From NCBI GenBank assembly GCA_012797915.1, contig JAAZOE010000076.1, positions 1-5,189 of the forward strand: a DNA stretch of 5,189 nt, written 5' to 3'. Made by a program: the position numbers and the translations under genes. Shown piece by piece: positions 1 through 5,105 of the stretch. The number at the start of each line of letters is the position of its first letter. The stretch's first letter is position 1. Below the pieces are notes generated by a model, which had not been told where the DNA came from, made no database searches, and saw nothing but the letters and a program-made list of their open reading frames with translations. The stretch is from Candidatus Zixiibacteriota bacterium (GTDB taxonomy: Bacteria > Zixibacteria > MSB-5A5 > GN15 > JAAZOE01).

Positions 1-291
1 CGGCAATTGCGCCCTGGTCGCCAATTCATTGGCGCATTCGATCGATCGGTCCGAAATATCGATTCCAGTCACTTTCGCTCCCCGTCGCGCCCAAGACAAC
101 GTATCCAGCCCGAAATGACATTGCAGGTGCAAAAGCGATTTCCCGTGCACATCCCCCATCTCGGACAGCTCCAGCGGATGCAGCGTCGACGCACCGGCAA
201 GGAATTCTTTCACCCGGTAATCGGGATGAACGTAATGCGCTTCCGTCCGCTCGTTCCATTGCTTGCGGTTGACCTCGTGATGCTCGTTCAT
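1..291 (-). CDS. Class I SAM-dependent methyltransferase, N-terminal 97 residues (3' end outside window)
   Basis: The reading frame starts at ATG 289-291 and runs open off the left edge, so only 97 residues are seen. Seen: a glycine-containing motif I, LLHLQCHFG, at residues 53-61, followed by GAKVTGIDIS at 71-80 with the acidic residue D78 that would bind the ribose of S-adenosylmethionine. This is the first beta-alpha-beta unit of a Rossmann-type methyltransferase. The N-terminal NRKQWNERTEAHY segment resembles the cap helix of small-molecule methyltransferases of the UbiE/Methyltransf_11/25 kind. The substrate cannot be read from this part. A good Shine-Dalgarno (AGGGAG on the minus strand, revcomp of 299-304) sits 7 bases before the ATG. 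It begins only 24 bases after the lptG stop on the same strand, so it is probably co-transcribed; a role in LPS export is not implied. Family confidence is high, exact function unknown. Confidence 0.85.
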   Translation of the reverse strand, partial: MNEHHEVNRKQWNERTEAHYVHPDYRVKEFLAGASTLHPLELSEMGDVHGKSLLHLQCHFGLDTLSWARRGAKVTGIDISDRSIECANELATRAQLP

Positions 292-315
292 GATGCTGCT
301 CCCTGGGGGTAAAAG

Positions 316-1398
316 CTACTTGCGCGCCCGGAAGAAAACCGCCAGCGCGATGGCCAGAAACACGGCGTTAATCGACCAGGCGGCCATGTCGGGGGAGAGC
401 CTGCCGCTGTACCCCAACGACTGGGTCACCTTGAAGGCGACGAAATAGACCAGCGACACCCCGGAGGCGATGGCAAATGATATCGCCACCCCGCTCCGCT
501 TGGGATTGGCCGCGATCGGGATGCTCAGGAAAATGACGATAAAACTGGTCAGCGGGAATGACAGCTTGGTCTTCAGATTCACCAGTTCCCGCGTATACCC
601 GGCGCCGGTCTTCTTGAGCATCTGGATATATCCGGCCAGCTCCCGATATCCCATATCCTCGGGGTTGCCGCGATACTTTTCGAACTCCTCCGGCTTCTCC
701 CGGCAATCCTCCAGCACCAGCGAATCAAATTTAACATAGGTTTCGGCGGTATCGGCGAAACTCCGATAGGCGCCGTTGTAGATAATCCACCGTCCCTTGT
801 CGTACCGCATCCGGTCGCCGCGGTAGGACTCGCGCAGCGTATCATGCTCGAAGCGCTGCACCAGGCAGTTCACCGCCTCCTGCCGTCCCGGCTTGAACAC
901 CTCGAAATGGTAGATGTACCCGCCGTCTCCCTGTTTCGACAGGTTGTACAGCACCGTCCCTTTGCGCTCCGACTTCTTGTCCAGCGTCCCTTTACGGATT
1001 TCCATCCGCCGGGCGGTCGCCGCCGGCAGCACCTCTTCGTTGAACCAGAAATTGACCGCCGACAAAATCAGTCCAAACATCAAAATCGGCAGCGCGATCC
1101 GCCACAACGACATCCCCGCCGATTTCATGGCCACGATTTCATTGTTGCGCGCCAACAGCCCGATCGAAAACAACCCGGCCAGAAGCACCGCGGCCGGCAC
1201 CGTGATCTTGTAGACCCAGGGAAGGAAATAGAGGTAATACCGCACCACGTCAAACGCCGAGGCGGCGTTGTCGACGATCTCCTCGAGATGTTCGACCAGG
1301 TCGATCACCAGCGCGATCAGCATGATCGCCCCGAGCGCCAGAAGCAGCGAAAGGATGAACCGGGTCAGCAGGTAACGGTCGATCGTCTTGAGGATCAT
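316..1398 (-). CDS. lptG: LPS export ABC transporter permease LptG
   Basis: A 360-residue YjgP/YjgQ-family permease, the usual length for LptG. Known role: with LptF and the ATPase LptB it pulls lipopolysaccharide out of the inner membrane and pushes it onto the LptC/LptA bridge. Seen: three N-terminal hydrophobic segments (about residues 13-35, 58-82, 101-119), a hydrophilic region at about 121-275 matching the periplasmic beta-jellyroll, and three C-terminal segments (about 280-298, 303-325, 338-356). The stretch EIVAMKSAGMSLWRI (87-101) between segments 2 and 3 is the cytoplasmic coupling region expected to contact LptB. ATG 1398 is chosen because the product then begins with the family-typical MILKTIDRYLLTRF, a GAGG lies 5 bases upstream, and the codon overlaps the lptF stop as ATGA (1395-1398), a mark of translational coupling. 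Longer in-frame starts inside lptF give no plausible sequence. The F versus G assignment rests on gene order and relative length and could be reversed; family membership is secure. Confidence 0.9.
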   Translation of the reverse strand: MILKTIDRYLLTRFILSLLLALGAIMLIALVIDLVEHLEEIVDNAASAFDVVRYYLYFLPWVYKITVPAAVLLAGLFSIGLLARNNEIVAMKSAGMSLWRIALPILMFGLILSAVNFWFNEEVLPAATARRMEIRKGTLDKKSERKGTVLYNLSKQGDGGYIYHFEVFKPGRQEAVNCLVQRFEHDTLRESYRGDRMRYDKGRWIIYNGAYRSFADTAETYVKFDSLVLEDCREKPEEFEKYRGNPEDMGYRELAGYIQMLKKTGAGYTRELVNLKTKLSFPLTSFIVIFLSIPIAANPKRSGVAISFAIASGVSLVYFVAFKVTQSLGYSGRLSPDMAAWSINAVFLAIALAVFFRARK

Positions 1399-2816
1399 GT
1401 CCGCCTCGAAACCTTGACCGTGGTGAGGCGCAACAGCGTCCAGAGCGGCTTTTCCGTCGACACGATATAGATTAAATACAACCCCGTCGCCGTCAGCAGG
1501 ATATTGGCCGACCACATCGCCCAGAACGGAGTGATGATTCCCCGATCGGCCAGGTCCTCGCCGCCGATGAGAAACGCCCAATAGAGCACGAACAATCCCA
1601 GCGAAATCCCGATGCTCAGCCCCATCCCGCCCCGCTTGGCGACGATGCCCAGCGGTGCGCCGACCAGGGCGAAAATCACGCAGGCCACCGGGATCGAATA
1701 CTTCTTGTGCACCTCCACCATGAACTCGCCGATCAGCTTCTGCTGCGTGCCGATCCCCTCCGCTTCGCGGGCGATAATCCGCAGATTGGCGTCCTCATCC
1801 CGGTTGAGATTGTTCAGCGCCGCGGCGTCGGTCAGCGCCCTGTCGGGGGAGACCGGCAGCGAGTCGCCGAATATCCGCCCGATCCGGGCGGTCGTCAGAT
1901 TGGTTATCCGGTCGCGGTAGGGTCGCATCCCCTCGCGCCACTGGCGGATATCGGCCATCATCTCCTGCGCCGACTTCTCCCGGTCGTTGCGGAAACTGTC
2001 CCCCGACTCCTCGAAATCGCTGGAGACGTCGGTCACGACGATCTTCTGGGTATGGAAGGCCAGGCGACGGTAATTCTCCGGATTATTCTCGTCGAACTCG
2101 TGGATTTCTCCGTCGGCCAGATCGAATATCAGATCGCGCCCGTTGTTGGCGAACGTCAGCACGCCGGTCTGCGACACGATCGTCCGCGGCGCCTTCTGCT
2201 TCTGCCCCAGTTCCAGAATCTTGACCCCCCGCAACTGCGAGGTGGTGTAATCCACCGAATCGATCAGCAGGATATACCCCGGAATGTCGGTCATGAACGC
2301 CCCGCTGCGGATCTTCAGCGTGGGCCGCATCCGCCGCACGTCCTGCATCAGCACCCGGGCGCGATGATTCATGTCCGGCAGGACGTCGTTGCTGAAATAG
2401 ACCATACCCACGGCCATTACGGCCGATACCAACAGCACCGGATAAATCATCCGCATAACATGAATTCCCGAAGATTTGACCGCCGTCACTTCCAGGTCGC
2501 CGGTCAGCCGCCCGAAGGCCATCAGCGTCGCCACCAGCACCGCCATCGGGACCGCCAAAGCGATCATCCAGCCGATCTGATAGAAAAACACCTTCAAAAT
2601 CACCGAAGCCGGCAGGTCCTTGCCGACCACCATGTCCACCAGGTTGGGGACGAAGTCGATGATCAGGATGAAAATGATGATGATGAAGGCGAAGGCGAAC
2701 GGCCCGATATGCTCCCGCAGGATATACCGCGCCAGCGTATTGCGGAAATCGACCAGCCGCAGAATCCGCCATCCCAGCCCCGGCGATCCCGTTTGTCTCT
2801 GCTCCGATGCTTCCAT
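1395..2816 (-). CDS. lptF: LPS export ABC transporter permease LptF
   Basis: A 473-residue YjgP/YjgQ-family permease, partner of the LptG encoded just downstream, in the inner membrane. Seen: hydrophobic segments at about 38-62, 72-102 and 122-141, a long hydrophilic region at about 145-370, then segments at about 373-393, 398-418 and 431-452. The coupling stretch between segments 2 and 3 is FGRLTGDLEVTAVKSSGI (101-118). The product is about 110 residues longer than its partner; the excess is mainly a charged, helix-like insertion at about 268-365, between jellyroll and segment 4. Start choice is uncertain. ATG 2816 leaves 20 residues before the family-like VDFRNTLARYILRE and lies where a good promoter would begin transcription. 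ATG 2840 lacks a Shine-Dalgarno. TTG 2874-2876 has a well-spaced AGGGG (revcomp of 2885-2889, 8 bases away) and would add 20 residues. The gene heads the minus-strand run. Confidence 0.88.
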   Translation of the reverse strand: MEASEQRQTGSPGLGWRILRLVDFRNTLARYILREHIGPFAFAFIIIIFILIIDFVPNLVDMVVGKDLPASVILKVFFYQIGWMIALAVPMAVLVATLMAFGRLTGDLEVTAVKSSGIHVMRMIYPVLLVSAVMAVGMVYFSNDVLPDMNHRARVLMQDVRRMRPTLKIRSGAFMTDIPGYILLIDSVDYTTSQLRGVKILELGQKQKAPRTIVSQTGVLTFANNGRDLIFDLADGEIHEFDENNPENYRRLAFHTQKIVVTDVSSDFEESGDSFRNDREKSAQEMMADIRQWREGMRPYRDRITNLTTARIGRIFGDSLPVSPDRALTDAAALNNLNRDEDANLRIIAREAEGIGTQQKLIGEFMVEVHKKYSIPVACVIFALVGAPLGIVAKRGGMGLSIGISLGLFVLYWAFLIGGEDLADRGIITPFWAMWSANILLTATGLYLIYIVSTEKPLWTLLRLTTVKVSRRT

Positions 2817-2823
2817 CCCGTTG

Positions 2824-2853
2824 AATATATGACGCCTCATGAAACGGTGTAAA
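2824..2853 (-). promoter_or_regulatory. Candidate sigma-70 type promoter for lptF-lptG
   Basis: On the minus strand TTTACA (revcomp of 2848-2853) is followed after 18 bases by TATATT (revcomp of 2824-2829); each hexamer matches 5 of 6 consensus positions. Transcription would start near 2816-2817, at the ATG chosen for lptF, giving a leaderless or nearly leaderless message. If lptF actually starts at TTG 2876, this would lie inside the coding region and be chance. Confidence 0.45.
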
Positions 2854-2919
2854 GCAAATAAATCCCGCCCCGCCAATAGCCTTTCCCCTGGAGCGCTTCA
2901 CTTTTTTGCCCCCCACCCC

Positions 2920-2947
2920 TTGACAAGCTCCCTCCAAATCGTATGTT
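2920..2947 (+). promoter_or_regulatory. Candidate sigma-70 type promoter for the YhaM-like gene
   Basis: A perfect -35 TTGACA (2920-2925) is followed after 16 bases by TATGTT (2942-2947, 4 of 6 consensus positions). Start of transcription would be near 2953-2955, leaving only about 5-7 bases before ATG 2960. No Shine-Dalgarno lies before that ATG, which agrees with a leaderless message. It faces away from the lptF promoter in a compact divergent intergenic region. Confidence 0.5.
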
Positions 2948-2959
2948 ATTCACTGCATC

Positions 2960-4075
2960 ATGAAACAGGTCTTCATCAAGGATATCAAGGCGGGTGACAA
3001 GGTCACCGAATTCTTCGCCCTGCGCAAAGCCGAATTGCTGGAAAAGGACGGCCGCTTCCGTCTGTCCATGGAACTGGGCGACTCCACCGGCCGCATCCCG
3101 GCGGTGTTATGGGACGCCACCAAAGAGTACGGCGCCCTGTACCCGGCGGGCGTGATCGTCAAGATCAAGGGTTTGGTCGGCATCTACCGCGAAAAAGAAC
3201 AAATCCGGGTCGAACAAATCCGCCTGGCCAAAGAGGGGGAGTACGACCTGGCCGACTTTTTCCGGGCCTCGTCCAAAACCTATGAGGAACTCGCAGCCGC
3301 CCTGGATGGCGTTATCGACCGGGTCGAAAACAGCTACCTCCAAAAGCTCCTCAAAGCCATCTTCGGAGATTCCGACCTGCGCGGCAAATACCTGAAAGCC
3401 CCCGCCGCCAAACTGCTCCACCACGACACCATCGGCGGCCTGGCCGAACATTCGCTGTCCATGGCCGAAGTCATCATCCGTCTGGCCGACCATTACCCCA
3501 AACTGGACCGCGACATCCTCCTCTGCGGCGCGCTGTTGCACGACATCGGCAAGATTTGGGAATATGAAATTACCGCTTCCATCGACTTCACCGACGCCGG
3601 ACGGCTGGTCGGGCATATCAATCAGGGGGATGAGTTCGTCACCAGTATGGCCGACACCATCGACAACTTCCCCGATGACCTGCTGGTGCATCTGCGCCAC
3701 CTGATCATCTCGCATCAGGGGGAGAAGGAGAAAGGCTCGCCGGTGGTCCCGATGACTCCCGAGGCGATGTTTCTGCATTATGTCGATGAGCTCGATGCCC
3801 GCATGGGGGCTTTGGAGAAAATCCGCGAGCGGACGGAAGGCGCCGGCTGGTCGCAGTACAGCCAGATTTTCGAACGCTTTTTCTTCTTCGGCCGCCCCGA
3901 TGTACCCTCTGGTCAACCCGGCCACCCCGCCGGCTCGCCGGGAGCGACTACGCCGAAACGCCTCTCAGAACCTTCCGATGATACCTCCGATACTGACCTC
4001 CCCGATCATCCCGACGACGACCCCGGCGCCGAACCGCCGCCCCCCGACCCGACCAAACAGGGGAAATTGCTATGA
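2960..4075 (+). CDS. YhaM-type 3'-5' exoribonuclease (OB-fold + HD domain) with disordered tail
   Basis: A 371-residue protein resembling Bacillus YhaM (about 314 residues), a cytoplasmic metal-dependent nuclease that degrades RNA and single-stranded DNA 3' to 5'. Seen: an N-terminal OB-fold nucleic-acid-binding domain (about 1-95, with GRIPAVLWDA and VKIKGLVGIYRE), a linker, then an HD phosphohydrolase domain (about 150-312). Likely metal ligands are all present: H164 in AEHS, H194-D195 in LLHDIGKIWEYE, H219 in VGHI, H252 in SHQG and D276 in YVDELDA. The family core ends near YSQIFERFFFFG (300-311). The remaining residues to 371 form a low-complexity tail rich in Pro and Asp with no predicted fold, absent from the Bacillus protein. 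MKQVFIKDIKAGDKV is the family-typical beginning, so ATG 2960 is well supported even though no Shine-Dalgarno precedes it. It is divergent from lptF. Catalytic residues are intact, so I infer an active enzyme; the biological substrate is not evident. Confidence 0.88.
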   Translation: MKQVFIKDIKAGDKVTEFFALRKAELLEKDGRFRLSMELGDSTGRIPAVLWDATKEYGALYPAGVIVKIKGLVGIYREKEQIRVEQIRLAKEGEYDLADFFRASSKTYEELAAALDGVIDRVENSYLQKLLKAIFGDSDLRGKYLKAPAAKLLHHDTIGGLAEHSLSMAEVIIRLADHYPKLDRDILLCGALLHDIGKIWEYEITASIDFTDAGRLVGHINQGDEFVTSMADTIDNFPDDLLVHLRHLIISHQGEKEKGSPVVPMTPEAMFLHYVDELDARMGALEKIRERTEGAGWSQYSQIFERFFFFGRPDVPSGQPGHPAGSPGATTPKRLSEPSDDTSDTDLPDHPDDDPGAEPPPPDPTKQGKLL

Positions 4076-4083
4076 TAGATTAT

Positions 4084-4102
4084 GCCCACCTTGCAAATGG
4101 GC
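4084..4102 (+). repeat. Hairpin repeat copy 1 (degenerate) after the YhaM-like gene
   Basis: GCCCA (4084-4088) pairs with TGGGC (4098-4102) around a 9-base loop. The sequence GCCCACCTTGCAAATGGG aligns with copy 2 at 4943-4961 with one gap and two substitutions. It starts 8 bases after the nuclease stop codon. No convincing T-run follows, so it is a poor intrinsic terminator but may protect or end the transcript. Confidence 0.5.
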
Positions 4103-4117
4103 CTGACCCTTCTTAGC

Positions 4118-4123
4118 AAGGAG
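4118..4123 (+). promoter_or_regulatory. Strong Shine-Dalgarno for the 4132 gene
   Basis: AAGGAG lies 8 bases before ATG 4132 and decides that start over the in-frame ATG at 4138. It contrasts with the absence of any Shine-Dalgarno before the neighbouring YhaM-like gene, in keeping with a different origin. Confidence 0.75.
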
Positions 4124-4131
4124 TGTGATTA

Positions 4132-4395
4132 ATGAACATGCCCAAATTAACACGTAAGCATATCTTGCGCGCGATACGCAAAATTGATGCAAACGGTGTT
4201 CCGCCCCGCCGGGGCTGGAGATATTATTATCCGTCGTTTGAAGGGAGGTCTTATCCGGCAAAATACGTCATTTCACTGGCCACAAGATTTGCTTCAGGGC
4301 ATGAACTCCTTCCCAACGACTTTCATACCAACGAAGCGCAGGAGTGCCTTAAGAAACTGGGATTTGAAATCAAGAAAGTGAAGAAAACAGCCTGA
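4132..4395 (+). CDS. Small stand-alone protein resembling the ScoMcrA N-terminal head domain
   Basis: An 87-residue soluble, basic protein without signal peptide or membrane segment. Seen: a pattern of TRKHILRAIRKIDANGVPP (7-25), a RRGWRYYYPSFEGRSYPAKY core (26-45) and YVISLATRFASGHEL...F, ending in CLKKLGFEI. From memory this matches the N-terminal 'head' domain of ScoMcrA-like type IV restriction endonucleases and of various HNH nucleases, where it precedes a nuclease or reader domain. Here the domain is the entire protein: a stop follows directly and no nuclease motif is visible. The gene is AT-richer than its neighbours (114/240 G+C over rows 4141-4380), suggesting acquisition by transfer. 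It precedes the DUF6884-like gene by 62 bases in the same direction and could share its transcript. Inferred role: DNA or modified-base binding, possibly defence-linked; the family call is moderate and the function is unproven. Confidence 0.6.
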   Translation: MNMPKLTRKHILRAIRKIDANGVPPRRGWRYYYPSFEGRSYPAKYVISLATRFASGHELLPNDFHTNEAQECLKKLGFEIKKVKKTA

Positions 4396-4447
4396 GCGGT
4401 CGGTAGCCTGCTTTTTCTGAAATGTGATATTGCCTGCCTGAACGTTT

Positions 4448-4453
4448 AAGGGA
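4448..4453 (+). promoter_or_regulatory. Shine-Dalgarno for the 4458 gene
   Basis: AAGGGA lies 4 bases before ATG 4458. The spacing is short but acceptable, and the following MKRIVLISC is the expected beginning of the family, so this start is well supported. The rest of the gap from 4396 shows no clear hairpin or promoter. Confidence 0.55.
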
Positions 4454-4457
4454 TTTC

Positions 4458-4784
4458 ATGAAAAGGATAGTTCTCATATCGTGTGTCCGAGGGAAGCGAA
4501 AATACAGGTCGAAAGCAAAGGATCTATACATTAGTGCCTTGTTCCAAAAATGCCTGGCCTACGCCCAAAACTTGAATCCTGACGCCATTTATATATTGTC
4601 TGCGAAATATGGGTTGCTTGATTTGGATACAGAAATAGAGCCTTACGAATCCACTCTGAAAAATATGTCAGCGAGCCAAAGAAGGATTTGGTCGGGCAGA
4701 GTTTTAGGGCAGTTGTCTGAACGAACCAATATTGGGCAAGACCATTTTATCATTCTTGCCGGCATATTAATCGGGAAAATCTGA
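4458..4784 (+). CDS. DUF6884-like protein, C-terminus lost by frameshift
   Basis: The open frame gives 108 residues. Seen: IVLISC (4-9), SKAKDLYISALF (18-29), YILSAKYGLLDLD (45-57), EPYESTL (61-67) and FIILAG (97-102). As I recall the family, these are the ordered motifs of DUF6884 proteins, compact cytoplasmic proteins of about 135-140 residues with unknown biochemical function. After LAG the frame runs into ILIGKI and TGA 4782-4784, losing about 30 residues. The missing part is intact in the -1 frame (separate entry, 4763-4861), so a single-base loss near 4763-4780 explains the shortening. Restoring one base gives 134 residues, the normal length. G+C is low (102/240 over rows 4501-4740) against roughly 63% in rows of the YhaM-like gene, pointing to horizontal origin. 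Whether the truncated product is functional, or the shift is an assembly error, cannot be told here. Confidence 0.75.
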   Translation: MKRIVLISCVRGKRKYRSKAKDLYISALFQKCLAYAQNLNPDAIYILSAKYGLLDLDTEIEPYESTLKNMSASQRRIWSGRVLGQLSERTNIGQDHFIILAGILIGKI

Positions 4785-4861
4785 TTCCCCATCTATCCTC
4801 TATTGAAGTTCCGATGGAAGGGAAGAGCCTAGGCGAACAGCTACGGTTTCTCAACACGTAA
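4763..4861 (+). pseudogene. Displaced C-terminal coding segment of the DUF6884-like gene (-1 frame)
   Basis: Reading from CAT 4763-4765 in the -1 frame relative to the 4458 gene gives HINRENLIPHLSSIEVPMEG, then KSLGEQLRFLNT and TAA 4859-4861. This matches the expected family ending (LAG, six residues containing an Arg, then L-x-P-x-L, and a final G-x-Q-L-x-F-L). It has no start codon or Shine-Dalgarno of its own, so it is a severed gene end rather than a separate gene. Its integrity, without stops or further shifts, argues for a recent mutation or a sequence error. Confidence 0.75.
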
Positions 4862-4873
4862 TTCCGTGGGCGG

Positions 4874-4900
4874 TCCGCCGGTGGCGGATTCACATCTGCC
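4874..4900 (+). repeat. Overlapping alternative hairpins after the DUF6884-like gene
   Basis: GGCGGA at 4883-4888 can pair upstream with TCCGCC (4874-4879, loop GGT), or, extended to 4889, downstream with ATCTGCC (4894-4900, loop TCAC, one G-T pair). The two stems exclude each other. They lie 13 bases after the restored stop at 4861. No T-run follows, so this is not a standard intrinsic terminator; it may be part of a dispersed repeat. Confidence 0.4.
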
Positions 4901-4938
4901 CCTCTCTCCCGGCGTGCTCCACCCCCTTGTACCGGGCT

Positions 4939-4961
4939 GGTGGCCCACCTTTCAAGGTGGG
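4939..4961 (+). repeat. Hairpin repeat copy 2 (perfect inverted repeat)
   Basis: After the lead GGTGG, CCCACCTT (4944-4951) and AAGGTGGG (4954-4961) are perfect inverted repeats, realistically a 7-bp stem with a TTCA loop. A T-rich stretch (TGTTTTCTTCT) begins a few bases later, so the copy could act as a weak terminator for the two-gene module. It shares the GGTGGCCCA lead with copy 3, 90 bases downstream. Confidence 0.6.
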
Positions 4962-4977
4962 AAATGTTTTCTTCTCC

Positions 4978-5006
4978 TTTGTATTTTATCAAAAACCGGA
5001 TATATT
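4978..5006 (+). promoter_or_regulatory. Weak candidate promoter for zupT
   Basis: TATATT (5001-5006, 5 of 6 consensus) is preceded at 17 bases by TTTGTA (4978-4983, only 3 of 6). It sits in the one AT-rich patch of this gap and would give a leader of about 93 bases carrying copy 3 of the hairpin repeat and a second GC-rich stem. No obvious zinc-repressor operator is recognised. Confidence 0.3.
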
Positions 5007-5028
5007 AACCCCACGTTTACTTAAGTTC

Positions 5029-5053
5029 GGTGGCCCATCCTTCGGGGTGGAGC
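5029..5053 (+). repeat. Hairpin repeat copy 3 with TTCG tetraloop
   Basis: CCATCC (5035-5040) pairs with GGGTGG (5045-5050) including one G-T pair, closed by TTCG in the C(UUCG)G context that makes very stable RNA loops. The lead GGTGGCCCA is identical to copy 2. It would lie in the zupT leader if the candidate promoter is real. Confidence 0.55.
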
Positions 5054-5062
5054 TTCGCGATT

Positions 5063-5075
5063 CCGCGGCCCGCGG
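5063..5075 (+). other. GC-rich stem in the zupT leader
   Basis: CCGCG (5063-5067) and CGCGG (5071-5075) form a short stem around GCC, 15 bases before the GAGGA at 5091-5095 that serves as Shine-Dalgarno for zupT (10 bases from ATG 5106). Such a stem next to the ribosome site could affect translation, but there is no direct evidence of regulation. Confidence 0.3.
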
Positions 5076-5105
5076 CTGACCAAAGGAACTGAGGATACCC
5101 GACCG

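Noticed and set aside
7..312. Plus-strand open frame at the left edge
   Set aside because: The minus strand carries methyltransferase motif I and a GIDIS motif in an open frame with a Shine-Dalgarno; the plus-strand translation shows no family features.
1707..2852. Long plus-strand open frame opposite lptF
   Set aside because: It is rich in His, Arg, Gln and Pro, as expected of the reverse strand of a GC-rich membrane-protein gene. The minus strand has a clear LptF product.
3107..3925. Minus-strand open frame opposite the YhaM-like gene
   Set aside because: It is the reverse of a GC-rich coding region with intact OB and HD motifs on the plus strand; no domain is recognised in the shadow translation.
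3896..4106. Frameshift as the origin of the nuclease tail
   Set aside because: Other frames over this stretch show no continuation of the HD family; the core already ends near residue 312, so the tail looks like a true extension.
4763..4784. Programmed -1 ribosomal frameshift in the DUF6884-like gene
   Set aside because: The frame-0 codons ATC GGG AAA ATC TGA contain no X XXY YYZ slippery heptamer, and slipping on AAA would re-pair with GAA. The family alignment also places the switch before this stretch. A mutation or sequence error is simpler.
4908..4936. CCCGG...CCGGG stem between the hairpin repeats
   Set aside because: Five base pairs around a loop of 19 bases is too weak to call in GC-rich DNA.
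4750..4992. Minus-strand open frame of 80 codons
   Set aside because: It overlaps the DUF6884-like gene end and the hairpin repeats. Its low-complexity RRERGADVNPPPADRPR-type translation is what such repeats yield in any frame, and it has no recognisable family.
4939..5053. CRISPR array or tandem repeat array
   Set aside because: Only two good copies are present 90 bases apart, each is itself a hairpin of about 20 bases, and copies differ at several positions. No regular repeat-spacer pattern exists.
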